A stretch of 64,000 nucleotides of DNA from contig NZ_BBYR01000085.1 in assembly GCF_001293525.1 (NCBI RefSeq), positions 1 to 64,000 of the forward strand, read 5' to 3'. The notes beneath the pieces are model-generated. The model did not search any database. It saw only the letters and a program-made list of their open reading frames with translations, and was not told where the DNA came from. The stretch is from Pseudideonella sakaiensis (lineage in GTDB: Bacteria > Pseudomonadota > Gammaproteobacteria > Burkholderiales > Burkholderiaceae_C). How positions within the stretch are numbered: the stretch's first letter is position 1; each line of letters opens with the position of its first letter. Shown in pieces: positions 1 through 8,828 of the stretch. A program made the position numbers and the translations under genes.

Positions 1-21
1 GGCGGGTTCGTTCACAGCTTC

Positions 22-282
22 TCAGCGGTAGTAGGCCTGCACCTCGCCCTTCAGCTTGATCAGCAGCGGGCGGCCGCGCCGGTCGACCGCGCGGCCGGCG
101 GGCACGCGGATCCAGCCTTCGCTGACGCAGTACTCCTCGACGTCCTGGCGCTCCTGGCCGTTGAAGCGGATGCCGACCGGGTGCGCGAACACCGCGGCGA
201 CGTGGTGGGGGCTGGCGGGGTCGACCGAGAGGCGGTCGGGCAGCGGCGGTCGGTCGGCGGTCGTCGGGGCGGTGTCGGACAT
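22..282 (-). CDS. DUF3297 family protein
   Basis: Small soluble protein of 86 residues that matches the DUF3297 family in length and in its conserved core: the stretch around HPVGIRFNG, then the [14 protein letters not shown] region and a C-terminal KGEVQAYYR. The biochemical role of the family is not known to me. The start is the ATG at 280-282; the N-terminus is Pro/Asp-rich as usual for the family. It diverges from crcB, and the roughly 210 bases between them hold no further gene that I can see. The stop lies only 21 bases from the window edge, so downstream context is missing. Confidence 0.85.
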   Translation of the reverse strand: MSDTAPTTADRPPLPDRLSVDPASPHHVAAVFAHPVGIRFNGQERQDVEEYCVSEGWIRVPAGRAVDRRGRPLLIKLKGEVQAYYR

Positions 283-498
283 GGGTGCAAGGGAGATGCG
301 GGACGGCCCCGTCAGCGCGGGGCGTGGAACGCCGGATTGTCCACGCCGACGGGCCGGCCCGGCCCGGGCGCGGGCACCGATGGACAATGCGGGCATGCGT
401 CCTCGCTCCTGCCGCCTTGCTGCATGCCCTGCCCGGGGGCGCCCCGCGCGGACGCAGCCGGCCCCGGCGCGGCCGGCCGCCGCCGCACGGAGGCCGCG

Positions 499-885
499 GT
501 GAGCCCGCTGCCGCTGCTGGCCATCGGCGTCGGCGCGGCGCTCGGCGCCTGGCTGCGCTGGTGGCTGTCGCTGCGGCTCAACGCGCTGCTGCCCGGCCTG
601 CCGCCGGGCACGCTGGCGGCGAACCTGGTCGGCGGCTACCTGGTCGGCGTCGCGGTGGCCTGGTTCGCGCTGCAGCCCGACCTGCACCCGGCCTGGCGCC
701 TGTTCGCGGTCACCGGCTTCCTCGGCGGGCTGACCACCTTCTCGACCTTCTCGGCCGAGGTGGTGGAGCGGCTGATGACGGGCCAGGTCGCCTGGGGGCT
801 GGCGACGATCGCGGCCCACCTGGCGGGCAGCCTGCTCGCGACGGCGGCCGGCTTCGCGACCGTCGCCGCGCTGCGCGGCCCCTAG
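499..885 (+). CDS. crcB: CrcB fluoride ion channel
   Basis: Membrane protein of 128 residues with four hydrophobic segments, the size of a single-domain CrcB/Fluc channel, which exports fluoride as a dual-topology dimer in the inner membrane. The family signature [10 protein letters not shown] is intact near residues 75-85, and the N-terminal segment has the [11 protein letters not shown] pattern. The start is taken as GTG 499, with GGAGG overlapping positions 489-493; an ATG does not occur at the right place. A fluoride riboswitch was looked for upstream and not recognised. It is followed after 11 bases by the DUF2946 gene, so the two may be co-transcribed, but no functional link is evident. 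Confidence 0.9.
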   Translation: MSPLPLLAIGVGAALGAWLRWWLSLRLNALLPGLPPGTLAANLVGGYLVGVAVAWFALQPDLHPAWRLFAVTGFLGGLTTFSTFSAEVVERLMTGQVAWGLATIAAHLAGSLLATAAGFATVAALRGP

Positions 886-896
886 AATCCGCGCCG

Positions 897-1346
897 ATGC
901 GCCGCCGCCCGCCCCTGCTCGCCTCCTGCCTCGCCGTGCTGGCGCTGCTGGTGGCGACACTCGCGCCGGCGCTGGCCCAGGCCTTCGGCACGGGCGCCGT
1001 GCCGCCGACCTGGATGGAGATCTGCACCAGCGCCGGCACCGTCCGGCTGGCCGTACCGGCCGGGACCGCGACGCGGCCCGCGGGTGGCGAGGCGGCGGGC
1101 ACCCCGTCGACCACCGCCCCGGACACCGCCACCCCGGCCCCACAGGGCCCGGGCGCCGCCCACCTGCTCGAGCACTGCCCCTGCTGCCTGCTGCACGCCG
1201 ACGCCTGGGCACCCCCGCCGGTGCCGGCCGCGGCGCCGCTGCCGCAGCCCGCGCCGGGCCTGCAGGCGCCGGCCTTCCTGCATGCCGGGCGGACGCTGGA
1301 CGCCTGGGTCGCGGCGCCGGCACGCGCCCCGCCTTCCCGAACCTGA
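897..1346 (+). CDS. DUF2946 family secreted protein
   Basis: Protein of 149 residues with a signal peptide (about residues 1-28, ending ALAQA). It has the two hallmarks of DUF2946: an EICTSAG motif and a HCPCCLLH motif. In this family the Cys/His cluster suggests metal binding, and the genes commonly lie beside TonB receptors and copper genes in proteobacteria. That is the case here: a TonB receptor starts 170 bases downstream, followed by a YcnI-PCu(A)C fusion. A role in periplasmic copper handling is inferred from this context. The middle of the protein (about residues 60-85) is low-complexity Ala/Thr/Pro. Confidence 0.8.
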   Translation: MRRRPPLLASCLAVLALLVATLAPALAQAFGTGAVPPTWMEICTSAGTVRLAVPAGTATRPAGGEAAGTPSTTAPDTATPAPQGPGAAHLLEHCPCCLLHADAWAPPPVPAAAPLPQPAPGLQAPAFLHAGRTLDAWVAAPARAPPSRT

Positions 1347-1515
1347 GTCGCCGACGGGGCCCGCGGGCCCGGCCTGCCGACCCCCGAGCCGCCGCGCGCT
1401 GACGCGGCCGCGGGGCCGGCGCATCGGGCCGGCGCGGGCCGATCGCCCACCGGCGTGCATGCCGGCCCGGTCCGCGCGCAGCGGTCGCCGGGTGCGCGCC
1501 CACCCAGGTTCGACC

Positions 1516-3942
1516 ATGTCCCGAGTTCCCCTGCTGGCCGCCTGCCTCGCGGCCGGCCCCGCGCTGCTCAGCCCGCCGACCGCGGCGGCCCAGACACCGC
1601 CGGCGCCCGCGGCGCCGACCCCCTCCCCGGCGGCCCGGTCTGCCGACCCGGCCGCGTCCGCCCCGCCTGCCGCCGCCGGCGATGCCCCCGTGCGCACGCT
1701 GGGCGTGGTCGTGGTCGAGGGCCGGCGCGTGCCCAGCTCGCTGCCGACGCAGATCCCGACCACGATGGAGAGCGCGACCCGCGCCGAGATCGACCGCAGC
1801 GTGAACGCGAGCGATGCCGAGGATGCGCTGAAGTACTTCCCCAGCCTGCTGGTGCGCAAGCGCTACATCGGCGACTACAACCACGCCATCCTGTCCAGCC
1901 GCGCCTCGGGCACCGGCAACAGCGCGCGCTCGGCGGTCTATGCCGACGGCATCCTGCTGTCCAACTACCTGGGCAACGGCGTCGGCGGGCTGTCCTTCCC
2001 GCCGCGCTGGGGCATGGTCACGCCGGAGGAGATCGAGCGCGTCGACGTGATGTACGGCCCCTTCTCGGCGGCCTACCCGGGCAACTCGGTCGGCGCCGTG
2101 GTCGACTACGTGACGCGCATGCCCACGCGCTTCGAGGCGCATGCGCGGGTCGGCCTGGTCGTTCAACCCTTCGAGCTCTACGGCACGAAGGAGACCTACC
2201 GCGCCTGGCAGGCCAGCGCCGCGCTCGGCGACCGCGCCGGCGCGCTGTCGTGGTGGCTGAACCTGAGCCGCAGCGACAGCGAGGGCCAGCCGCTGACCTT
2301 CGCGACGCGGCTGCGCTCGAACGGCGTGGCCGGCAGCGCCGGCACGCCGGTGACCGGCGCGGCGCTGGATGCGAACAATGCCGGCCAGCCCTGGTTCGTC
2401 GTCGGCGCCGGCACGCAGTACCACACGGTGCAGGACCACCTGAAGCTGAAGCTCGCGCTCGACCTCACGCCCACGCTGCGCGCAAGCTACCTGTTCGGCC
2501 TGTGGCAGAACCATGCGGACAACACGCCCGCGTCCTACCTCCGCGACCCGTCAGGACAGGCGGTCGGCAGCGGCCCGATCAACATCGGGGGCCTGGCCTA
2601 CACCGGCGGCCAGGCCCTGGGCGGCGCCGATTTCACGGTGCAGCGCGAGGAGCTGCGCCACGCGATGCACGGGCTGGCGCTGAAGAGCAGCACGCGCGGC
2701 CCCTGGGACTGGGAGGTCTCGGCCAGCGCCTACGACTACGGCCGCGACGACAAGCGCGCCAGCGGCGCGACGAACACGCTGCCGGGCGCGCTGGCCGGCG
2801 GCCCCGGCACGCTGGCCGACGGCGCCGGCACCGGCTGGGTCTCGCTGGCGGCCAAGGGCGTGTGGCGGCCCGACCCGGCGCGCGGTGCGCACGTGGTCGA
2901 GTTCGGCCTGCAGCAGGACGCCTACCGCCTGCGCTACCGGACCTCGACGATCGCGGGCAACTTCCTGGCCGACCCGGCCGGCGCGCTGGCGAACCGGGTG
3001 CAGGGCGACACCCGGCTGCGCAGCCTCTGGGCCCAGGACGCCTGGGCCTTCGCGGCGGACTGGAAGGCGGTGCTCGGCCTGCGCGCCGAGCAGTGGGAGG
3101 CGCGCGACGGACGCACCGACTTCTCGGCCAGCAGCGCGATCGACCACCCCGCGCGGCGCGAGGACGCGCTGTCGCCGAAGCTCGCGCTGTCGTGGCAGTG
3201 GCGGCCGCAGACGGTGCTGAAGGCCTCGCTCGGCCGCGCCGTGCGCATGCCCACGGTGCAGGAGCTGTACGGCGCGACCACGACGACGAACGCGCAGTTC
3301 GTCAACGACCCGGGGCTGAAGCCCGAACAGTCCTGGACCGGCGAGCTGAGCGCCGAGCAGGACCTCGGCGTGGGGCGCCTGCGGGTGACCGGCTTCGCCG
3401 AACGCACCGCCGACGCGATCTACTCGCAGACGCTGTTCGACAGCGCCGCCAACCGCAATGTCTCGCGGGTGCAGAACGTCGACCGCATCCGCACGACCGG
3501 CCTGGAGGTGGCGGCGAACACGCAGGACTGGCCCTGGCGCGGCCTGGACCTGCAGGGCAGCGTGACCTACGCGGACTCCATCATCACGCGCAACACCGGC
3601 TTCGTCACCGTGCCCGGCGACACCGTCGGCAAGTGGCAGCCCAACATCCCGCGCTGGCGCGCGACGCTGGTGGCGGGCTGGCGCGTGGACGAACGCTGGA
3701 GCGCCACCGTCGGCGCCCGCTACAGCGGCCGGCAGTACCGGACCCTGAACAACGCCGACGTGAACGGCTTCACCTACCAGGGCGTGAGCCGCTTCTTCGT
3801 GGTCGACACCCGCGTGGTGTTCCGGCTCGACCGGCGCTGGAGCGTCGCCGGCGGCATCGACAACCTGAACAACGACCGCTACTGGAACTTCCACCCCTAC
3901 CCGCAGCGCAGCTACGCGCTCGAGCTGCGCGCCGACCTGTGA
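1516..3942 (+). CDS. TonB-dependent outer-membrane receptor, probably copper
   Basis: Outer-membrane receptor of 808 residues. A signal peptide of about 25 residues is followed by an Ala/Pro-rich linker and a TonB-box-like TLGVVVVEG near residue 62. The plug domain runs roughly 70-200 and includes the EEIERVDVMYGPFSAAYPGN region typical of TonB plugs. A 22-strand barrel fills the rest and ends in the canonical aromatic terminus (YALELRADL). Energy comes from TonB-ExbBD, which is not encoded here. The ligand is not readable from the sequence; copper is inferred from the neighbouring DUF2946 and YcnI-PCu(A)C genes, an arrangement seen in copper-uptake loci. The ATG at 1516 gives a proper signal peptide. 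Confidence 0.88.
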   Translation: MSRVPLLAACLAAGPALLSPPTAAAQTPPAPAAPTPSPAARSADPAASAPPAAAGDAPVRTLGVVVVEGRRVPSSLPTQIPTTMESATRAEIDRSVNASDAEDALKYFPSLLVRKRYIGDYNHAILSSRASGTGNSARSAVYADGILLSNYLGNGVGGLSFPPRWGMVTPEEIERVDVMYGPFSAAYPGNSVGAVVDYVTRMPTRFEAHARVGLVVQPFELYGTKETYRAWQASAALGDRAGALSWWLNLSRSDSEGQPLTFATRLRSNGVAGSAGTPVTGAALDANNAGQPWFVVGAGTQYHTVQDHLKLKLALDLTPTLRASYLFGLWQNHADNTPASYLRDPSGQAVGSGPINIGGLAYTGGQALGGADFTVQREELRHAMHGLALKSSTRGPWDWEVSASAYDYGRDDKRASGATNTLPGALAGGPGTLADGAGTGWVSLAAKGVWRPDPARGAHVVEFGLQQDAYRLRYRTSTIAGNFLADPAGALANRVQGDTRLRSLWAQDAWAFAADWKAVLGLRAEQWEARDGRTDFSASSAIDHPARREDALSPKLALSWQWRPQTVLKASLGRAVRMPTVQELYGATTTTNAQFVNDPGLKPEQSWTGELSAEQDLGVGRLRVTGFAERTADAIYSQTLFDSAANRNVSRVQNVDRIRTTGLEVAANTQDWPWRGLDLQGSVTYADSIITRNTGFVTVPGDTVGKWQPNIPRWRATLVAGWRVDERWSATVGARYSGRQYRTLNNADVNGFTYQGVSRFFVVDTRVVFRLDRRWSVAGGIDNLNNDRYWNFHPYPQRSYALELRADL

Positions 3943-3965
3943 CCGCCCCTGCCCGAGGAACCCCC

Positions 3966-4952
3966 ATGCCCCGCCCGACCCCTTCCCTGCTCCGAGCCCG
4001 CGGCCCCGGCGGCGCGACCGCGCCGCGCACCGTGGCGGCAGCGGCCGCGGCCGCGCGCCGGCGCCCGGCGCCCGCGCTGCTGGCCCTCGGCCTGGCGCTC
4101 GCCGGCGCCGCCGGCAGCAGCCAGGCCCACGTCACGCTGCCGCCCGGCGGCGCGACGGCCGGCAGCGTCTACCCGGCCGCCTTCCGCGTCGGCCACGCCT
4201 GCAAGGACGCTTCCGCCACCACCGCGCTCGTCGTGCGCGTACCGGCCGGCTTCGAGCCGCTGGACGCGCCGCCGCGCCCCGGCTGGCGCGTCAGCGTCGG
4301 CCCGCAGGAGGTGCGCTGGACGGCCGAGGGCCCGGCGCAGGCGCTGCCCGACAAGGAGCGGGCCCGCTTCGTCGTGCGCGGGCGCCTGACCGGCACGCCG
4401 GGCACACTGTGGTTCAAGGTGCGCCAGGCCTGCGACCGCGGCGAGGCCGACTGGTCCGAAGTGCCCGCGTCGGACAGCGACAAGCCGGCCTTCCCCGCCG
4501 CGCGGCTCGAGGTGCTGGCGCCAGGCCTCGCGCCGGTCGAGGTGCGCGAGCCCTGGGCCCGCGCCACCGTGGCCGGCCAGGGCGCCGCAGGCGTCTACGC
4601 GCAGCTCACGGCCGGCGCCGGCGCGCGCCTGGTCGGCGGCCGCTCACCGCTGGCCGCGGCGGTGGAGGTGCACGAGATGCGGATGGAAGGCAGCGTGATG
4701 CGGATGCGCGAGCTCGCCGACGGCCTGCCGCTGCCGCCGGCCGAGCCGGTGACGCTGGCACCCGGCGGCCTGCACCTGATGCTGACCGGCCTGAAGCAGC
4801 CGCTGGCCGCCGGCAGCGTGCTGCCGCTGACACTGCAGTTCGTCGATGCGGACGGGCGGCGCAGCGAGCGCACGCTGGAGGTGCCGGTGCGCGCCGCCGA
4901 CGCCGCGCCCGCTGGCGCGGGCGCCGCGGGCGGCGGGCACGCGCACCACTGA
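3966..4952 (+). CDS. YcnI/DUF1775 - PCu(A)C copper chaperone fusion
   Basis: Exported protein of 328 residues combining two copper domains usually encoded separately. After an unusually long Arg-rich N-terminus and signal segment (cleavage near SSQA-HVTL, residue about 54), a DUF1775/YcnI domain begins with the HVTLPPGGA motif; in YcnI the N-terminal His helps bind Cu(II). From about residue 190 comes a PCu(A)C (DUF461) domain. Its HEM motif in VEVHEMRMEGSVMRM and its HLM motif in APGGLHLML correspond to the conserved His/Met Cu(I) ligands. The protein ends in a His-rich tail, GGGHAHH. It starts 24 bases after the TonB receptor, so the pair is probably one transcript that takes up copper and passes it to periplasmic targets. 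Confidence 0.88.
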   Translation: MPRPTPSLLRARGPGGATAPRTVAAAAAAARRRPAPALLALGLALAGAAGSSQAHVTLPPGGATAGSVYPAAFRVGHACKDASATTALVVRVPAGFEPLDAPPRPGWRVSVGPQEVRWTAEGPAQALPDKERARFVVRGRLTGTPGTLWFKVRQACDRGEADWSEVPASDSDKPAFPAARLEVLAPGLAPVEVREPWARATVAGQGAAGVYAQLTAGAGARLVGGRSPLAAAVEVHEMRMEGSVMRMRELADGLPLPPAEPVTLAPGGLHLMLTGLKQPLAAGSVLPLTLQFVDADGRRSERTLEVPVRAADAAPAGAGAAGGGHAHH

Positions 4953-4957
4953 GCCGC

Positions 4958-4973
4958 TGGCCGCTTGCGGCCA
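4958..4973. terminator. Possible bidirectional hairpin terminator
   Basis: Perfect inverted repeat TGGCCGC-TT-GCGGCCA between the convergent ends of the copper-chaperone gene and the DUF2894 gene. There is no T-tract on either side, so termination is inferred from position only. Confidence 0.35.
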
Positions 4974-4988
4974 CGGCGCCCGCTGCGC

Positions 4989-5864
4989 TCAGCGCCGCGG
5001 CGTGCGCCGCCGCGCGGCGTCGCGCCGTGCCGCCGCGGCCACCGCCTCGCGCGGGGCCGGCGCCGGCGCCGCCAGGCGCAGGCCGTCCTCGAGCGCGGCC
5101 AGCGCCTCGACATAAGCGACGAAGCGCTCCAGCGTCAGCGGCGAGGCCGCCCGCATCGCCGCCAGCGCGCCATGGGCCAGGCGCTGCGAGTTCAGCGGGC
5201 CCGGCCGCGCCGGCACGCGGGCGCCGGCGGCCTGCACGCGGGCGTCGGCACGCAGCGCCGTCCAGGTGGCGGCGTGGCGCTGCACGCTGCGCAGCGGCGG
5301 CGGCGCGGGCGGCGCCGTCGGGCCGCCCGCCGCCGTGCCGGCCGACGCCGCCGCGCCGACCGGCGTGTCCGGGCGATCGGCCAGCGCGTCGACCAGGCGG
5401 CCCAGCGGACCGCGGACCGGCGCGGACGGGGGCGCCGCCGGCATGGGCGCCTGGAGGGCCATGAGCGCCGTGGGGGTGGTGAGCGCCTCGTGCGCCGTGG
5501 GCGCAGGGGGCGCCGCGCATGCGATACGCGGGGTCGGCTCGGCTGCCTCGGCTGCGTCGGCCGTCTCGGCCGGCGTGGCCGGATCGGGCCGTTCGCGCGG
5601 CGGCCGCGTATCCGGCGCAGCCAGCAGGCGCTGCACGACCGCGAGCACGGCCGCGCGTGCCGCGCCGTCGTGGGCGGCCGCGCGCCGCAGCAGGGCCACG
5701 GCACGGTCGGCCGCCAGCCGCTCGACGGCGCTGGCGGCCGCCGCCTGGCGCGCGCGGGCCGCGTCGTGCCAGGCCAGCAGCGGATCCGGCGCAGCCTCCA
5801 CCGCCGCGTCCGGCCGCGCAGCGGCGGACGGCGCGGGGGTCGGCTCGCCCAGAGACCGGCTCAT
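4989..5864 (-). CDS. DUF2894 domain-containing protein
   Basis: Protein of 291 residues rich in Ala, Pro and Arg, the last gene of the DUF3348-DUF802-OmpA-DUF2894 operon. Two ordered parts stand out. One is an N-terminal helix-rich stretch (about residues 20-90, including DPLLAWHDAARARQ). The other is a C-terminal block (about 215-270) with the GPLNSQRLAHGALAAMR and SPLTLERFVAYVEAL segments, which is what I associate with DUF2894. No signal peptide or membrane segment is seen, so it should be cytoplasmic. Its start codon overlaps the OmpA gene stop as ATGA (5861-5864), implying translational coupling. Function is unknown; it may sit on the cytoplasmic side of the stator-like complex. Confidence 0.75.
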   Translation of the reverse strand: MSRSLGEPTPAPSAAARPDAAVEAAPDPLLAWHDAARARQAAAASAVERLAADRAVALLRRAAAHDGAARAAVLAVVQRLLAAPDTRPPRERPDPATPAETADAAEAAEPTPRIACAAPPAPTAHEALTTPTALMALQAPMPAAPPSAPVRGPLGRLVDALADRPDTPVGAAASAGTAAGGPTAPPAPPPLRSVQRHAATWTALRADARVQAAGARVPARPGPLNSQRLAHGALAAMRAASPLTLERFVAYVEALAALEDGLRLAAPAPAPREAVAAAARRDAARRRTPRR

Positions 5865-6529
5865 CGCGGCGGCGCTGCGGCAGGCGTGCGCACCGGCCGC
5901 GGCATCGGCGCGAGCTCGACGCGGCGGTTGCGTGCGCGACCCGCCGGGTCGGCGTTGGAGGCGATCGCCTGCTCGGCGCCGAAGGCCGCGGCGAACACGC
6001 TGCCGGACGGCAGGCCCTCGTCGATCAGCGCTCGCGTGACGGTCAGCGCCCGCCGCGCCGACAGCTCCCAGTTGTCGGCATAGCGCGTGCTGCCCTCGCG
6101 CATCGTGCGGTCGTCGGTGAAGCCGCTGACCATCAGGATCTCGCCGCGCGCCGCCAGGTAGGCGCGCAGCGGTGCGGCCAGGCTCTTCAGCAGCTGCCGG
6201 CCCTCGGGCTGCAGTTCGTCCGACGCGAAGGCAAACAGCAGGTGGCCGCCGATGCCGATGCGCCCGTCCGCGAGGGTCACGCGGCCCTCGGCCAGCGGGC
6301 CGGCCAGCGCCTGCTCGAGCGTGGCCAGGCGCTGCGCCGCCTGCTCGCGCTGGCGCACCTCGGCCTGCAGCTTCGCCGCGAGGTCGAACTGCAGCACCGC
6401 GACGCCGGCCAGCACCAGCACGACCACGCCGAGCACGCCGGCCATCAGGTCGCCGAAGGCGGCCCAGACCGTCGCCGCCGCGCCGTCGGCGCCCTCGGCG
6501 TCGGCCTCGAACTCCAGGTCCTGCGCCAT
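5861..6529 (-). CDS. MotB/ExbD-like inner-membrane protein with OmpA peptidoglycan-binding domain
   Basis: Protein of 222 residues. One N-terminal membrane segment (about residues 20-45) carries the motif FGDLMAGVLGVVVLVL; its Asp aligns with the proton-carrying Asp of MotB, ExbD and ZorB (SFADMM in MotB). A coiled-coil linker follows (about 47-75), then an OmpA-like domain (about 90-210) with FAFASDELQPEG, GFTDD and ARNRRVEL, whose Asp and Arg normally bind the peptidoglycan diaminopimelate. This is the architecture of a stator B subunit. ATG 6527-6529 is used because the further upstream start would place 19 non-family residues before the membrane segment. The partner channel subunit lies 7 bases upstream on the same strand. 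Confidence 0.82.
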   Translation of the reverse strand: MAQDLEFEADAEGADGAAATVWAAFGDLMAGVLGVVVLVLAGVAVLQFDLAAKLQAEVRQREQAAQRLATLEQALAGPLAEGRVTLADGRIGIGGHLLFAFASDELQPEGRQLLKSLAAPLRAYLAARGEILMVSGFTDDRTMREGSTRYADNWELSARRALTVTRALIDEGLPSGSVFAAAFGAEQAIASNADPAGRARNRRVELAPMPRPVRTPAAAPPR

Positions 6530-6536
6530 GCGGGCC

Positions 6537-8828
6537 TCAGCGCAGCGCGGCCGCGTCGGCGGCGACGGGTGCGACGGCCAGCGCACCGGCCCCGCCGACC
6601 GCGGGCGGCCGGGCCTCGACCGCCAGCCGCCCGGCCGCGACGCGCTGCAGGTCCTCGACGACCCGCTGCTGCGCGCTCAGGCTCAGGTCGATCACCTCGC
6701 GCGCCTGCGCGACGTAGTACTCGAGCTGCTCGTCGCTGCGGCGGGCCTGCTGCGCGAGCGCGGACTCGACGCGCTCGAGCTGCGCGAGCAGCCGCTCGCC
6801 CGTCTCGGCGAAGCGCGTCACCGCGCCGCCGAAGGCCTCGCCGAGGCTGGCCACGTCGGCCGCGCCGCCGAGCACCTGGCCCGCGGCCGACTCGAGGCGG
6901 TGGCCCTCCTGCTCGATGGCGGCGGCAAAGCGCTGCTCCAGGCGCGCCAGCTGCTCGGCGGTGCGGCCCAGCAGCGCATCGAGGGCCGCGCGCTGTTCAC
7001 CGGCGGCGTGCTGCAGGCTCGCCAGCAGCGTGCCCACCGTGCGCAGCTGCGCCTCGCGTTCCGCGCCGACCGCCAGGTCGCGCTGCTGCACATCGCGCAG
7101 GCTGTCCTCCAGCCGCTGGCGCAGCGCGACCAGCGCCTCGGCGGCGGCGCGCGGTGCCTCGGCGGCGGCCTGCAGCAGGCCGGCCACCTCGTCCAGGCTG
7201 CGCCGCGCCTGCGCCTGCTGCGCGTCGAGCTGACCGGCGTGCAGCGCGGCCAGGCGCTCGCCGAGGGCCTGCAGTTCGGCCGCGGCCCCGGCGGCGCGGG
7301 CTTCGGCGGCCGCCTCGAGGCGGGCCGCGCCGGCCTGCCAGGCGGCGGCCTGGGCGAGGTCCCGTTCGCGCTCGCGCTGCGCCGCCGCCGCGGCCGCGTC
7401 CACCTGGGCCGCGGCGAGGCGCTGCAGCAGCGCCTCGAGCTGCTGCCCCTGCCGCTGCGCGGCGTCGTCGAGCGCCGCCTGCCGGGCGGCCTGGCGTGCC
7501 GCCTCCTCCCGCAGCGCAGCGGCCTGCGCCTCGGCCAGCCCCTGCGCGAGGGCCTGCGCCTGGGCGGCAAAGCGCTCGCCGGCCTCGGCCAGCACCGTCC
7601 GCGTCGCGGCGGCCTGGCGTGCCGTGGCCTCGTGCAGGCGCTCGCGCTCGGCGGCCCAGGCACCGGCCTCGGCCGTGTCGCGGGCCGCGAGCTGCCGCGC
7701 CAGGCCCTCGACCAGGCGGTGGCTGTCGGCGCGGAAGGCCTCGGCGGTGGCGGCCAGCGCGGCCTGCAGCTCGGCCGCCAGCGCCTGCTGCTGGCCCTGC
7801 TGCGCCGCGAGCGCCTCCTGCCCGCGCCGCGCCAGCGCCTCGCCGTGGGCCGCCAGCCCGGCGTCCAGCGCGGCGCCGCGCTGCAGCAGGGTGTCGCCGA
7901 CGCGCTGCTGCCACGCGGCGGACTCGCGCGCGATGCCGTCCAGCGCCGTGGCCAGCAGCGGCCGCAGCGCCTCGCCGGCGCGCTCGCTGCCGTCCACCAG
8001 GCTGCGCTGCAGCGCCGCCTCGACGCGGCCCGCCAGGCCCTGGTAGGCCGACTCGGCGGCGCGGTGGAAGCGGTCCTGCCCCGCGGCGAGCTGCTCGGCC
8101 AGCGCCGCCTGGCGGCGTTCACCGGCCGCCAGGTGCTCGTGCAGCGCCGCGACCAGCGCCGGCAGCTGCTCGGCCTGGCGCCGCTGCAATGCCAGCGCCT
8201 CCTCGCGGGCGCGCGCCGCCGAGAACGGCCGCAGCGGCCCCGCCACCGCGGCGTCGAGCCGGCGCAGCAGCGCCGCGCGCTCGCGCCGCTGCAGCGCCAC
8301 CATCAGGCCGAGCGCGACCGACGCGATCACGCCGGCCACCGAGCTGCCGAAGGCCAGGCCGAGGCCGCGCACCGGTGCCGCCAGGGCCTCGCGCAGCGCG
8401 GCCACGTCGCCGGCCGCGTCCAGCGCCAGGCCGGTGCCGCGCAGCGTCGCCACCAGGCCGAGGAAGGTGCCCAGCATGCCCAGCAGCACCAGCAGCCCCG
8501 CCAGCGCCGGTGCCAGCACCGGTGCCGGACCGGCTACCGCACGGCCCTCCTCGACGCGGGCCCGCACCGCCGCGTGCCAGGCGGGCGGCAGCGTGGCGAG
8601 CCAGTCCGCGAGCGCGGCAGGCGGCACGGCAAGGCCGTCGAGCGCGCGCGCCACCGCGTGCAGCTCGCCGCGCGCCCGCCACAGCTCGAAGCCGCCGGCC
8701 GCGTAGCCGGCCGCCACCAGCGCCACCGCCAACGCCGCCAGCGGGTGGGCTGCCGCGAGGCCGGCGGCCGGGATGCCGAGTGCCAGCAGGCCGGTCAGGA
8801 AGACGAGGGGAAGCGCGGTTCGGTTCAT
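6537..8828 (-). CDS. DUF802 protein: MotA/ExbB-like channel with very long coiled-coil tail
   Basis: Protein of 763 residues. Membrane segments occur at about residues 5-25 and 28-48. A second pair at about 112-135 and 155-180 carries MotA/TolQ/ExbB-type signatures: LLGMLGTFLGLVATLRG and GLGLAFGSSVAGVIASVALGL. The remaining 570 or so residues form an almost uninterrupted Ala/Glu/Gln/Arg-rich heptad region. It is punctuated by DUF802-type repeats, including similar ALVDGSERAGEALRPLL-like blocks. The layout, a membrane motor core with a long cytoplasmic tail, is that of ZorA from Zorya systems, but the sequence is not simply ZorA. Its stop lies 7 bases from the OmpA-type partner. Together they could form a proton-driven rotary or force-transmitting complex; this is inference. 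Confidence 0.78.
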   Translation of the reverse strand: MNRTALPLVFLTGLLALGIPAAGLAAAHPLAALAVALVAAGYAAGGFELWRARGELHAVARALDGLAVPPAALADWLATLPPAWHAAVRARVEEGRAVAGPAPVLAPALAGLLVLLGMLGTFLGLVATLRGTGLALDAAGDVAALREALAAPVRGLGLAFGSSVAGVIASVALGLMVALQRRERAALLRRLDAAVAGPLRPFSAARAREEALALQRRQAEQLPALVAALHEHLAAGERRQAALAEQLAAGQDRFHRAAESAYQGLAGRVEAALQRSLVDGSERAGEALRPLLATALDGIARESAAWQQRVGDTLLQRGAALDAGLAAHGEALARRGQEALAAQQGQQQALAAELQAALAATAEAFRADSHRLVEGLARQLAARDTAEAGAWAAERERLHEATARQAAATRTVLAEAGERFAAQAQALAQGLAEAQAAALREEAARQAARQAALDDAAQRQGQQLEALLQRLAAAQVDAAAAAAQRERERDLAQAAAWQAGAARLEAAAEARAAGAAAELQALGERLAALHAGQLDAQQAQARRSLDEVAGLLQAAAEAPRAAAEALVALRQRLEDSLRDVQQRDLAVGAEREAQLRTVGTLLASLQHAAGEQRAALDALLGRTAEQLARLEQRFAAAIEQEGHRLESAAGQVLGGAADVASLGEAFGGAVTRFAETGERLLAQLERVESALAQQARRSDEQLEYYVAQAREVIDLSLSAQQRVVEDLQRVAAGRLAVEARPPAVGGAGALAVAPVAADAAALR

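Noticed and set aside
283-498. Fluoride riboswitch ahead of crcB
   Set aside because: I could not find the conserved riboswitch core or a matching pseudoknot in this stretch.
22-2514. An 830-residue minus-strand reading frame over the copper genes
   Set aside because: Only its last 86 codons (the DUF3297 protein) look like real protein; the rest is Arg/Ala/Gly-rich shadow of the plus-strand TonB gene.
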